64,000 nt of DNA from Amycolatopsis sp. EV170708-02-1 (GTDB lineage: Bacteria > Actinomycetota > Actinomycetes > Mycobacteriales > Pseudonocardiaceae). The first letter of the stretch is position 1. Each line of letters begins with the position of its first letter. Position numbers and translations under genes: made by a program. This document shows, in pieces, positions 24,434 through 32,935 of this stretch. The notes under the pieces were generated by a model. The model saw only the letters and a list, made by a program, of their open reading frames with translations, was not told the DNA's origin and did not search any database. The stretch spans positions 1,054,001-1,118,000 of the forward strand of contig NZ_CP092497.1 of NCBI RefSeq assembly GCF_022479115.1. Reading direction: 5' to 3'.

Positions 24434-26224
24434 GTGCGCGAATACAGCGCCCCCGCCGCCAATCCGGTGACCGACGACGAGAATCTCGCCGACGTCGTCT
24501 GGGCGAACGCCGAGCGGTTCTCCGATGTGGTGAGTTTCCGCCGCCAGGTCGACGGTACCTGGTTGGACGTCACCGCCAAAGACTTCGCCGCCCAGGTTCT
24601 GGCCGTGGCCAAGGGAATGGCCCAGGCGGGTATCGCACCGGGCGACCGGGTCGGGCTCATGTCCAAGACCCGCTACGAATGGACCCTGATCGACTTCGCG
24701 ATCTGGGCCGCCGGCGCGGTCACCGTCCCGATCTACGACACGTCGTCGGCCGAGCAGGTCCACTGGATCCTCTCGGACTCGGCCGCGAAGGCCGTCTTCG
24801 TCGAGACCGACGACCACGTCGCGACGCTGGAGACCGTCAAGGGCCGTCTCGACGCGCTGGAGCACACCTGGCAGATCGAGGCGGGCGCCGTCGACCAGCT
24901 CACCACGCAGGGCGCCGACCTGAGCGACGACGACCTGCACGAGCGCCGCCGCACGGTGAAGGCGGGCGATCTGGCCACGATCGTGTACACCTCGGGCACG
25001 ACCGGCCGCCCCAAGGGTGTCGAGCTCACCCACCGGAACCTCCTCGCCGAGATCCGCGCCGACATCGCCGCGTTCCCGCAGCTGATGGAGCAGGGCAACT
25101 CGCTACTGGTGTTCCTGCCGCTCGCGCACGTCCTCGCCCGCGCCATCGCGGTGACCGCGCTCAGCGCTCGGGTGACGCTCGGGCACACGTCGGACGTCAA
25201 GAACCTCGTCGCCGACCTCGGCACCTTCCGGCCGACCTTCGTCGTCGCCGTGCCGCGCGTGTTCGAGAAGGTCTACAACGGCGCCAAGCAGAAGGCGCAC
25301 GGCGACGGCAAGGGCAAGATCTTCGACGCCGCCGAAGCCACCGCGGTCGCGTACAGCCAGGCTCAGGACACCGGCGGCGCCGGGCTGGGCCTGAAGGTCA
25401 AGCACGCGCTGTTCGACAAGCTCGTGTTCAGCAAGCTGCGTGCGGCCCTCGGCGGCCGGTGCGTCGCCGCGGTGTCCGGCGGTGCCCCGCTCGGTGTGCG
25501 GCTGGCGCACTTCTTCCGCGGCATCGGCGTCCCGGTGTTCGAGGGCTACGGCCTGACCGAGACCTCCGCCGCGGCCTGCGTCGGCACCCAGAACGGCTTC
25601 CGCGTCGGCACGGTGGGCCGCCCGGTCGCCGGCACTTCGGTCCGCATCGCCGACGACGGCGAGATCCTGCTCAAGGGCGACGTCGTGTTCGGCGGCTACT
25701 TCAACAACGCCGAAGCGACCGCCGAAGCGCTGGAGGACGGCTGGTTCCACACCGGCGACCTCGGCGAGCTGGACGACGACGGCTTCCTGAAGATCACCGG
25801 GCGCAAGAAGGAGATCATCGTCACGGCGGGCGGCAAGAACGTCGCCCCGTCCGGGCTCGAGGACACCATCAAGGCCAGCCCGCTGGTCAGCCAGGCGATG
25901 GTCGTCGGCGACCAGCGGCCCTTCATCGGCGCGCTGATCACCATCGACGAGGAGTACTTCCCGTCGTGGAAGTCGCAGCACGGCAAGCCCGCCGACGCGT
26001 CGGTGTCCGATCTGGCCGACGACGCCGAACTGCGCGCCGAGATCCAGACGGCCGTCGATCAGGCCAACAGCGCGGTGTCGCAGGCCGAAGCGATCAAGAA
26101 GTTCACGATCCTCTCGAAGGACTTCACCGAAGCGGGCGGGGAGATCACGCCGAGCCTGAAGCTGAAGCGCAACATCGTGAACAAGAACTACGCGACCGAC
26201 ATCGAAGCCCTGTACAAGAAGTAG
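24434..26224 (+). CDS. fadD15: Long-chain fatty acid-CoA ligase, FadD15-like
   Basis: A 596-residue adenylate-forming enzyme that activates long-chain fatty acids with ATP and CoA. Signatures are YTSGTTGRPKGVELTH (near residue 185), the motif EGYGLTETSAA, GWFHTGDLGELDDDGFLKITGRKKEIIVTAGGKNV and the catalytic C-terminal Lys region PSLKLKRN. The GTG at 24434 follows GGAGGTT. It lies next to the Rv2183c-Rv2186c-like genes as fadD15 (Rv2187) does, which supports the name. Two hairpins follow the gene. Confidence 0.92.
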   Translation: MREYSAPAANPVTDDENLADVVWANAERFSDVVSFRRQVDGTWLDVTAKDFAAQVLAVAKGMAQAGIAPGDRVGLMSKTRYEWTLIDFAIWAAGAVTVPIYDTSSAEQVHWILSDSAAKAVFVETDDHVATLETVKGRLDALEHTWQIEAGAVDQLTTQGADLSDDDLHERRRTVKAGDLATIVYTSGTTGRPKGVELTHRNLLAEIRADIAAFPQLMEQGNSLLVFLPLAHVLARAIAVTALSARVTLGHTSDVKNLVADLGTFRPTFVVAVPRVFEKVYNGAKQKAHGDGKGKIFDAAEATAVAYSQAQDTGGAGLGLKVKHALFDKLVFSKLRAALGGRCVAAVSGGAPLGVRLAHFFRGIGVPVFEGYGLTETSAAACVGTQNGFRVGTVGRPVAGTSVRIADDGEILLKGDVVFGGYFNNAEATAEALEDGWFHTGDLGELDDDGFLKITGRKKEIIVTAGGKNVAPSGLEDTIKASPLVSQAMVVGDQRPFIGALITIDEEYFPSWKSQHGKPADASVSDLADDAELRAEIQTAVDQANSAVSQAEAIKKFTILSKDFTEAGGEITPSLKLKRNIVNKNYATDIEALYKK

Positions 26225-26273
26225 CTTTTCGCGCGCTCCAGGCAGAGCAATCGTCCATTGTGGACATTTCTGC

Positions 26274-26364
26274 CCTGAAGGTGGCCTTCAGGACAGTCGC
26301 CCCGGGCGCTGTCGCCGTGAGGGCCTCCTTCCCTACCCTGAAGGTAGTGAAGGAGGCCCTCACG
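26274..26364. terminator. Two successive hairpins between convergent genes (second is family B)
   Basis: First, CCTGAAGG/CCTTCAGG with a 3-base loop (26274-26292). Second, CGTGAGGGCCTCCTT pairs with AAGGAGGCCCTCACG (26316-26364). The second shares its arms and its loop text CCTACCCTGAAGGTA with the palindrome at 59612. It sits between the convergent fadD15 and monooxygenase genes. Confidence 0.75.
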
Positions 26365-26383
26365 GGCACTCGCGGTCGGTCGG

Positions 26384-27481
26384 CTAAACGCGAATGGTCT
26401 CGTCCCAGTCGATGTGGTGCCGGTACAGCCAGTTCCGGTCCCGGTCGGAGTTCACCCCCGACGACACCGCCGCGCTGCTCGCCACCAGCTCCTCCACCCG
26501 CGCCCGCCGCAGCCGCTCATAGGCCGCGAAAGCCGTTGGCGCGTCGGGAAGATCCCGCAGACACTGCGCCAGCACGACACTGTCCTCCAGCGCCATCGAC
26601 GCGCCCTGTCCCGCGGCGGGCGAGGCCGCGTGCGCCGCGTCGCCGACGAGCACCATCGACGCGTTGGACCACACCGGCGTCGAGGGCACGTCGTAGGAAT
26701 GGCCGCCGAACACGTCGTCGCCCGTCGACGCGATGATTTCCGCGGCGGGCAACGGTTCCCCGTCGAAAGCGGCGAAAGCGGCCGAGCGCCATTCGGCCGG
26801 CGAAAGGCCGGAGCGCACGCCTTCGGCCGTGGGAAGCCGCGCGAACCAGTACGTCACGCCGTCGGGCGTGCTCGTGTAGCCGAAGAAGGCGTGCAAGCTC
26901 TGGATCATCCGATAGAGGGACGGCGCCTGCGGGATACCCGGGTCGGTCGTGTAGCCGTAAACGACGTCGAGGCCCGTCGAGCGCGGCGGCGGGCAGTCCG
27001 GGTCGATGATCGTCCGGACGACCGAGCGCAGGCCGTCGGCGCCGATCAGGATGTCGCCCTCGGCCACGGAACCGTCCTCGAAGCGAGCGACCCCCGGCGA
27101 GGCTGAAACCAGCCGTTTCCCGCGTTCGAAGGTGATCCCGCGTGAGATCGCCTCCTCCTGCAGCGCGCGGTAAAGCGACGCCCGCGTCATCGTGCGCGGC
27201 CCGGCGAGGCCCTCGATGTCGAAGGAACGTCGTTCGACCGTCCGTCCGTCCGGCGTCACGAGTTCCAGACCCGCCGCGCTGAAGGAGTTGCCGATCACCG
27301 GCCCGTCGGCATCGATGGCGCGCAGGGCGTCCATGCCGTTGTGCATGATCGTCAGGAACGCGCCCGCGTCCTCGCCGCCGGACGGGTACGCCTCGTGGAC
27401 GCTCGCCTCGATCCCCGCCCGCCGCAACGCCATCGCGGTCACCGTGCCCGAGACGCCGCCGCCGATGATCACTGCCTTCAC
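26384..27481 (-). CDS. FAD-dependent monooxygenase (PHBH fold)
   Basis: A 365-residue group A flavoprotein monooxygenase. It has the GxGxxG dinucleotide motif VIIGGGVSGTVTAMALRRAG at the N-terminus, the DG motif ILIGADGLRSVVR and the second FAD motif VLVGDAAHAASPAAGQGASMALEDS. These enzymes hydroxylate aromatic or polyketide substrates with NAD(P)H and O2; TetX-like drug inactivators share the fold. The substrate cannot be told from sequence. GTG 27481 is the start, with GGAGGGGG upstream. It lies 67 bp upstream of nothing it clearly works with; the next upstream gene is a ferritin-like protein in the same direction. Confidence 0.86.
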   Translation of the reverse strand: MKAVIIGGGVSGTVTAMALRRAGIEASVHEAYPSGGEDAGAFLTIMHNGMDALRAIDADGPVIGNSFSAAGLELVTPDGRTVERRSFDIEGLAGPRTMTRASLYRALQEEAISRGITFERGKRLVSASPGVARFEDGSVAEGDILIGADGLRSVVRTIIDPDCPPPRSTGLDVVYGYTTDPGIPQAPSLYRMIQSLHAFFGYTSTPDGVTYWFARLPTAEGVRSGLSPAEWRSAAFAAFDGEPLPAAEIIASTGDDVFGGHSYDVPSTPVWSNASMVLVGDAAHAASPAAGQGASMALEDSVVLAQCLRDLPDAPTAFAAYERLRRARVEELVASSAAVSSGVNSDRDRNWLYRHHIDWDETIRV

Positions 27482-27548
27482 CGCGAACCCCCTCCTCGTG
27501 TCGCCGGCCCCCGACGGTACCGGGAAACGGCGACACGGCAGAGGAGGA

Positions 27549-28493
27549 TCACGCGCCGCCGCTGGCCACGATGTCGCCGTTGACGCCCTTGGGGAAGAAC
27601 CCGCCCTCCTTCACCGCGCCCGCGTTCAGGTAGACGACGTTCAGCACCCGGTCGGCGCTCCGGCCGAAGCAGATGCCGTTCTGGTCGGCCGGCACGATGT
27701 TGGCCTGGTTGCCGAGCAGGATGCCCTGGTCGTCGTCTCCGGGACCGTCGAGGGCGTCGCGCGCGTTGGAGATCTTGGCGGCCGCGTCGCCGAGTTCCCG
27801 GTCGAACAGCGCGGTCCGGATGGTGGCGGCGTGGTAGGCCTCGGCGGCCAGGATGCCGGCGGCCGCGTCGAGGAACGTCTTGTTGGTGATCAGCGGGGCG
27901 GCGCCCTTGTAGGCCGTCACGCCGACGTCCTCGAACAGGAACGCCGCGAGCAGGAAGTTCTTCTCGTTGGCGAACGGGTCGAACTGCTGGTACTCGCTGA
28001 TCAGCCCGGCGGCACGGGCGGCGGCGGTGAAGCTGTTCTTGAGGTCGATCTCGGGCCGCGACACCGCCGCCTCACCCAGCGCACCGCGCAGGAACTTGAC
28101 GTGCGCGACCTCGTCGCCCGCGATCTCCTTCGCGAACTGGTGCAGCGCCTTGTCGTGGAACATCACCTTCTTGCCGCCGGCGACCCCGCCCTGGGTGCCG
28201 GCGCCACCGGTGAGGTCGTCCGGCAGCCCGCGGCCGTGGACGGCGAAGGAGTAGAACTCGGCTTCGAGGTACTCCAGGTTGAGCGCGAAGTTGAGGACGG
28301 CCGCGTCGCTGGGCGCGTCCGCGGCGGCGGCCTCACCCGTCGCGGACGCGGATGAAGTGGCCTGAACCCCGAGGTAGGTCGCGCCGACGACACCGAGCCC
28401 CGCCGCGCCCGCGGCCTTCAGGAACCGGCGGCGGTCCGTGCGGTTCTCGGCGCTGCGGGAGATCAGGGTACGAACGAAGGGCTTTCCGAACAC
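27549..28493 (-). CDS. Tat-exported ferritin-like domain protein
   Basis: A 314-residue protein starting at GTG 28493, preceded by AGAGGA. The N-terminus contains a twin-arginine motif DRRRFLK followed by a hydrophobic stretch (AAGAAGLGVVGATYLGV). The mature part is a ferritin-like four-helix domain: ALNLEYLEAEFYSFAVHG, HQFAKEIAGDEVAHVKFLR, AAGILAAEAYHAATIRTALFD. The Glu/His pairs (E-x2-H type) suit a di-metal centre. Members of this family (PF13668) are often desiccation or stress proteins. The role here is unknown. Hairpins upstream isolate it from the aminotransferase. Confidence 0.86.
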   Translation of the reverse strand: MFGKPFVRTLISRSAENRTDRRRFLKAAGAAGLGVVGATYLGVQATSSASATGEAAAADAPSDAAVLNFALNLEYLEAEFYSFAVHGRGLPDDLTGGAGTQGGVAGGKKVMFHDKALHQFAKEIAGDEVAHVKFLRGALGEAAVSRPEIDLKNSFTAAARAAGLISEYQQFDPFANEKNFLLAAFLFEDVGVTAYKGAAPLITNKTFLDAAAGILAAEAYHAATIRTALFDRELGDAAAKISNARDALDGPGDDDQGILLGNQANIVPADQNGICFGRSADRVLNVVYLNAGAVKEGGFFPKGVNGDIVASGGA

Positions 28494-28779
28494 GAGTGGT
28501 TCCTCTCGTCTTTGCGGTGCACACCCACCCACTCGGACGTTCGGAACCACTCGCGGCCCGGATTGGAGAAGATCTCGGACTTGTTTTCGGGACAGGGCAG
28601 ACGTGTCACGGACGATGTCGCGTGACCGAATGGCCGACACACGTGATCAGACGGACGACACGCGTGTCCAGAGGGACGGATCGGGGCGCGACCCCGGCCG
28701 TGCGCGTGCCGTCCGGCCAGTCACGCGTGTCGTCCGTCTGATCACGCGTGCCCGCCGGAGCGGTACCCCGGCGGGTCAC
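28494..28779. other. Intergenic stretch with a large inverted repeat
   Basis: No gene is seen between the ferritin-like gene start and the aminotransferase hairpin. It holds the ferritin gene promoter, the 25-bp inverted repeat at 28642-28746, and a smaller hairpin, CCGCCGG/CCGGCGG, around 28752-28774. Confidence 0.5.
28642..28746. repeat. 25-bp perfect inverted repeat with a 55-bp loop
   Basis: CGTGATCAGACGGACGACAC plus GCGTG (28642-28666) is exactly complementary to 28722-28746. The loop contains further self-complementary segments, CGGGG/CCCCG and GACGG/CCGTC. It lies between two leftward genes, 75 bp beyond the aminotransferase hairpin, so it is unlikely to be the main terminator. No transposase is nearby. 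Confidence 0.7.
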
Positions 28780-28802
28780 GTCGCGAAAGTGGCTTTCGCG
28801 AC
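28780..28802 (-). terminator. Hairpin after the aspartate aminotransferase gene
   Basis: GTCGCGAAAG and its complement with a TGG loop, 24 bp past the stop codon of the aminotransferase. Confidence 0.65.
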
Positions 28803-28826
28803 ATGCCCTCTGCCTGGGCCTCGGAC

Positions 28827-30071
28827 TTAGTCCTTCGTCGCCGCGGCAAGGCGAACGCAGACGGCGAGGCCGCGGATGGCCTCTTCCACCTCGGCCAGCT
28901 CGGGGTACGTCGGCGCGATGCGGATGACGGCGTCCTCGGGGTCGTCGCCGTACGGGTGGGTCGCGCCGGCCGGGGTCAGGGCGATACCCGCCTCCTTGGC
29001 CAGCCGCACGACCTCCTTGGCGGTCCCGGACGGCACGGTCAGCGAGATGAAGTACCCGCCGGTCGGCTTGGTCCAGGACGCGAGGCCCGATTCGCCCAGT
29101 TCCTTGGTGAGGATCTCGTCGACGGCCGCGAACTTCGGCCCGATGAGCTCGGCGTGCTTGCGCATGTGCTCGCGGACGCCGTCCTCGTCGCGCAGGAACT
29201 GCGCGTGGCGGAGCTGGTTGACCTTGTCCGGGCCGATGGTCCGCTTGCCGATGAGGCCGGTCCACCAGGCCAGGTTCGCCTCGGAGGCGCCGAAGAAGCC
29301 GACACCGCCACCCGCGTAGGTGACCTTCGAGGTGGAGCCGAAGACGAACACGCGGTCGGCGTTGCCCGCCTCGGTGGCCAGCGCGAGCAGGTCCGCCAGG
29401 TGCGCCTCTTCGTCGGTGAGGTGGTGCACGGCGTAGGCGTTGTCCCAGAAGATCCGGAAGTCCGGGGCGGCCGTGACCATCGTCGCCAGGCGGCGCACGG
29501 TGTCGTCGCTGTAGGTGACGCCGGTCGGGTTGCTGTACTTCGGCACGCACCAGATGCCCTTGATCGCGGCGTCCTCGGCGACGAGACGCTCGACGAAGCC
29601 CATGTTCGGGCCGGTTTCGGTGAGCGGCACCTGGATCAGCTCGATCCCGAAGCGCTCCGCCAGCGCGAAGTGCCGGTCGTAGCCCGGCACGGGGCACAGG
29701 AACTTGACGCTCGGCTCGTCGGCCCAGCGGCGCTCGGCGCCGGGGAGCTTGCTGAGGAAGGCCTGCACGATCGAGTCGTGCATGAGCTCCAGGCTGGAGT
29801 TGCCCGCGGCCAGCAGCTGCTCGGCCGGGACCTGCAGCGGCCCGGCGAAGATGCGGCGGAGCTCGGGCAGGCCCTTGAGGCCGCCGTAGTTGCGGACGTC
29901 CGTGCCGTCCTCGGCCTTGCGCACGTCTCCGGGGAGGGCGAGCAGCCCGTCGGCGAGGTCCAGCTGGCGAGGGGACGGCTTGCCGCGGGTGATGTCCAGG
30001 GAGAGGCCACGGTCGACGAGGGCCGCGTAGTCGCGGCGGGCGCTCTCGACATCGACAGGTGCAGTGGTCAT
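28827..30071 (-). CDS. aspT: Aspartate aminotransferase, AspT-type
   Basis: A 414-residue PLP enzyme of the group represented by Corynebacterium AspT (subgroup Ic, PF12897). It interconverts aspartate/2-oxoglutarate and oxaloacetate/glutamate. Signatures are LDITRGKPSPRQLDLADGL at the N-terminus, AAGNSSLELMHDSI, CPVPGYDRHFALAE, CVPKYSNPTG, FRIFWDNAYAVHHL, and the PLP Lys in FGSTSKVTYAGGGVGF. The ATG at 30071 (M-T-T-A-P) is used; the longer frame upstream lacks similarity. It is monocistronic with its own terminator. Confidence 0.92.
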   Translation of the reverse strand: MTTAPVDVESARRDYAALVDRGLSLDITRGKPSPRQLDLADGLLALPGDVRKAEDGTDVRNYGGLKGLPELRRIFAGPLQVPAEQLLAAGNSSLELMHDSIVQAFLSKLPGAERRWADEPSVKFLCPVPGYDRHFALAERFGIELIQVPLTETGPNMGFVERLVAEDAAIKGIWCVPKYSNPTGVTYSDDTVRRLATMVTAAPDFRIFWDNAYAVHHLTDEEAHLADLLALATEAGNADRVFVFGSTSKVTYAGGGVGFFGASEANLAWWTGLIGKRTIGPDKVNQLRHAQFLRDEDGVREHMRKHAELIGPKFAAVDEILTKELGESGLASWTKPTGGYFISLTVPSGTAKEVVRLAKEAGIALTPAGATHPYGDDPEDAVIRIAPTYPELAEVEEAIRGLAVCVRLAAATKD

Positions 30072-30246
30072 GCCTAACGCTAAACCCGGTGGCGATCCGG
30101 CGTGAGACGAGGGTGGCCCTCGGCCCGCGCGCGCAAGATCCGATAACGGTTCCGGTGCGTTTTTCAGCACTCGTAACGAGGCCAAATCCCCTATTGGCCC
30201 GGCACCGTTTCCCGCATTCTCGGCGCACGAGGAAAAGGGGAGAAAA

Positions 30247-30720
30247 ATGGGAGCGAAGAAATGGGCGGCGGCGACGCTGATGACGGCGGGCGCGCTGGCC
30301 GCGTGCGCGGTCCCGAATCAGGGAACGGCGACTCCGGCCGTCGCGGTGGCCGCTCCGCCGAACACGATCGTGATCCAGCCGCCCGCGGTCGCCGCCCCGC
30401 CGCAGACGGTTTATGTCGCACCCTCGGTTCCCGTGGCGCAAACGGTGATCGCCTTCTACGACGCGATCAACCGGCGTGATTTCCCCACCGCGTGGAATCT
30501 CGGCGGGCAACGACTGGCGAAAGGCGGCACTTTTGCGTCCTGGGCCAGTGGATACGCGACGACTTCCTGGACCGTCGTCACCGTGCGGAACGTACGCGGG
30601 AACACCGTCCACGTCGATCTTTCGGCCCGGCAGACCGATGGGTCACTCCGCACTTTTTCCGGTTCTTACACCGTTTCCGGCGGCACGATCACCGGCGCGA
30701 ACATGAAACGCGTCTCCTGA
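30247..30720 (+). CDS. Secreted lipoprotein with NTF2-like fold
   Basis: A 157-residue protein with a lipoprotein signal: MGAKKWAAATLMTAGALAAC, lipobox L-A-A-C with Cys20. A Pro/Ala/Val-rich linker follows, then a domain resembling NTF2-like proteins (VAQTVIAFYDAINRRDFPTAWNLGG, FASWASGYATTSWTVVTVRNV). The ATG at 30247 follows a purine-rich GGGGAGAAAA. The gene ends one base before the stop of the convergent Mce-associated gene. The function is unknown. Confidence 0.82.
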   Translation: MGAKKWAAATLMTAGALAACAVPNQGTATPAVAVAAPPNTIVIQPPAVAAPPQTVYVAPSVPVAQTVIAFYDAINRRDFPTAWNLGGQRLAKGGTFASWASGYATTSWTVVTVRNVRGNTVHVDLSARQTDGSLRTFSGSYTVSGGTITGANMKRVS

Positions 30721-31215
30721 TCACAGCGGGATGAGCTGGGAGATCTTCCACCGTCCGTCGACGCGCTGCGCGATGACCGAAAGCTGGGACACCGTCGACT
30801 GCGGCGCCCCGCCACCGGCGGTCATCGTCTGCTGGTCGAGGAACAGCAGCACCTCGGCCTGGTCGCCGCGCAGGGACCGCACGCCCAGTGACCGCACCGT
30901 CGTCGTGCGCACCAGCTTCCCTTCCTCGGCCCGCTTCCGCGCCGACGCGAACTGGTCCCGGTACTGCCCGGTCGCCTCGCCGGTCAGCACGTCGGCGGCG
31001 GCCCGCTCGGTCCGCGCGAGGTTGCTGTAGTCGTAGGAGAACACCGCCTTCACCCCGGCGCCGACCTGGTCCGCGACCTCGGCCGTGGCGGCCTGGTCCA
31101 CCAGCGCCGCGTTGCCGTCCGAGCCCAGCGAGGACGCCTGGAGGCCGAACCACACCGCGCAGCCGCCGGCCAGCACGATGATCGCGATCAGGAGCCGCGG
31201 GACACGCCCGGTCAT
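30721..31215 (-). CDS. mam4B: Mce-associated membrane protein (Mam4B-like)
   Basis: A 164-residue protein with one N-terminal membrane helix (LLIAIIVLAGGCAVWFGL) and a periplasmic VirB8-like/NTF2-like domain (VKAVFSYDYSNLARTERAAADVLTGEA, then VLLFLDQQTM and WKISQLIPL). Mce-associated proteins stabilise Mce transporters. It is the last gene of the mce operon, and its start overlaps the stop of the preceding gene (ATGA). It matches Rv3492c by position and type. Confidence 0.87.
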   Translation of the reverse strand: MTGRVPRLLIAIIVLAGGCAVWFGLQASSLGSDGNAALVDQAATAEVADQVGAGVKAVFSYDYSNLARTERAAADVLTGEATGQYRDQFASARKRAEEGKLVRTTTVRSLGVRSLRGDQAEVLLFLDQQTMTAGGGAPQSTVSQLSVIAQRVDGRWKISQLIPL

Positions 31216-31700
31216 GAGCCCGCCGCCTGGACCGCGCTGACCTTCCAGCCGTCCGCGACGCGCTGGTAGTCCACCGTCAGCCTGCTCACCTTCGGCGCGG
31301 CCGACCCGCCGCCGGTGCTGACCCGTACGTCCAGCACGGCCATCAGGCGCGCCGTCCCGGCGACGGCGTCGAGCTCGGTGACCGCGGCCTGCTTGAGCTT
31401 GGCGGTGGCGACGGTCTTGCTCGCGGTCGCCCGGTCGATCTGGATCTGCCGGTCGCCGGTGAGGTCCTTGCCGAGCCGTCCGGTGGTGACGCCGAGCCAG
31501 CGGTCGACGTCCTTCGCGCCGCTGCGGTAGTCGATCGTGTTGAGCACCTCCAGCTGGCCGGACGCGGCGGCGAGGACGGCCTCGCGTTCGCGGCCCCTGG
31601 CCAGGCCGTCGTCGCCCGCGGCACGCCACCACGACCAGCCGAACCAGGCGGCCGCGAGGACCGCCAGCGCGGCCACGACGGTGAGGGCGCGGGTGAGCAT
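31212..31700 (-). CDS. mam4A: Mce-associated membrane protein (Mam4A-like)
   Basis: A 162-residue protein with an N-terminal helix (LTVVAALAVLAAAWFGWSWW) and the same external domain as its neighbour (VLNTIDYRSGAKDVDRWLGVTTGRLGKDL, then LDVRVSTGG and VDYQRVADGWKVSAV). The start ATG overlaps the mce4F stop by one base (TGATG) and its stop overlaps the next start. It corresponds to Rv3493c in position. Confidence 0.87.
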   Translation of the reverse strand: MLTRALTVVAALAVLAAAWFGWSWWRAAGDDGLARGREREAVLAAASGQLEVLNTIDYRSGAKDVDRWLGVTTGRLGKDLTGDRQIQIDRATASKTVATAKLKQAAVTELDAVAGTARLMAVLDVRVSTGGGSAAPKVSRLTVDYQRVADGWKVSAVQAAGS

Positions 31701-32935
31701 CACTTCCCGCCCAGCAACGCGCCGAGCCCGCCGGGCGCGGACCCGGAGAGCAGGCTCAGCACACCCGGCAGCTGAGCAGATTCCGCCGCCTGCGGGGTCT
31801 GCTTCGGCCGCTCCGGAACCGCGGGCGGCTTTCCGGCGTACGGAGCGTTTTGCGAGCCGCGCACGCCGGTGGGGCTTCCCGGCGGCTCGGCGCAGTACGC
31901 CTGGGTGTTCACCGGCGCTTCGGTGGTGTCGTTGGCGGGACGCTGCTTCGTGCCCTCGTAGCCCTTCGTGCACGAGACCGGGTCGAAGAAGTTGAACACC
32001 ACGCCGAGGTGACCGGTGCCGTCCGGCGACGTCGAACGCGAGAACGCCGAGATGATCGGGTACGCGACCAGGAGTTCCTCGATGGCGTCGGTGCGGGCGG
32101 AGGTGATCTGGGCGGTCGTGAGCGTGTTCGCGAACAGCACCCCGAGGTCGGTCCCGGACACCGCGAGCACGTCGCTGATCTGGCGGCTCAGCTTCGGCGC
32201 CTCGTCGATCACGCGCCGCAGGTCCGGGTCGGACGTCTTCAGCTGCGCGGCGATCGTCTTGAGCCCGCTGGAGAACTGGGTGATGTTGTCCGCCTGCCGC
32301 CGCTGCGTGTCCAGCACCGTCCGCGAGTTGGCGAGCAGGCCCTGGGTGTCGGGCAGGTACTGCGTCGCGGTCGCGGTGAGCGAACCGGTGCTGTTCAGCA
32401 GCTGCCGCAGATCCGGGCCGGCGTTCGCGAACGCCTCGTAGGTCTCGTCGACCACGGTCCGCAACGATTCCGGCTTCACACTCGACACCAGTTTGTCCAA
32501 ATTGGACAGCACGGTGTCCGGGGCGAGCGGGATCGAGGTCTTGTCGCGTTTGATGACCGAACCCTCGGTGAGGTACGGCCCGTTTTCGTGCATGGGCAGC
32601 AGATCGACGTATTGCTCCCCCACCGCCGACCGGTTCGCGACCGCGGCCTTGGTGTCCGCGGGGATCTTCGGCGCGTCCGAATCGATGTCGAGACCGAGGT
32701 CGATGCCGTGCTCGGTGAGCGTCATCGACGCGACCTTGCCGACCGCGACGCCGCGATAGGAGACCTCGGCGTTGACGAAGATCCCGCCGGAGTCCACGAG
32801 CTGCGCGGTGACGAGGTAGCCGCGGGTGCCGAAGAGCCGGTCCAGCCCGGCGTAGTTGCCACCCGCGTAGACGACCGAAACCACCGCGATGACGACGAAC
32901 ACCGCCAGCTGGATCCTGATCTTGCGCGTGATCAC
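31700..32935 (-). CDS. mce4F: Mce family protein, MceF-type
   Basis: A 411-residue cell-envelope protein. It has an N-terminal membrane helix (IQLAVFVVIAVVSVVYAGG), the MlaD/MCE domain at about residues 38-115 (GYLVTAQLVDSGGIFVNAEVSYRGVAVGKVASM), a long coiled-coil helical region with repeated SNLDKL-like segments, and a Pro-rich tail with two Cys. It is the sixth Mce subunit; the six helical needles form a tunnel that moves lipid from the outer envelope to the YrbE permease. Start overlaps mce4E stop by 4 bp. Confidence 0.92.
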   Translation of the reverse strand: MITRKIRIQLAVFVVIAVVSVVYAGGNYAGLDRLFGTRGYLVTAQLVDSGGIFVNAEVSYRGVAVGKVASMTLTEHGIDLGLDIDSDAPKIPADTKAAVANRSAVGEQYVDLLPMHENGPYLTEGSVIKRDKTSIPLAPDTVLSNLDKLVSSVKPESLRTVVDETYEAFANAGPDLRQLLNSTGSLTATATQYLPDTQGLLANSRTVLDTQRRQADNITQFSSGLKTIAAQLKTSDPDLRRVIDEAPKLSRQISDVLAVSGTDLGVLFANTLTTAQITSARTDAIEELLVAYPIISAFSRSTSPDGTGHLGVVFNFFDPVSCTKGYEGTKQRPANDTTEAPVNTQAYCAEPPGSPTGVRGSQNAPYAGKPPAVPERPKQTPQAAESAQLPGVLSLLSGSAPGGLGALLGGK

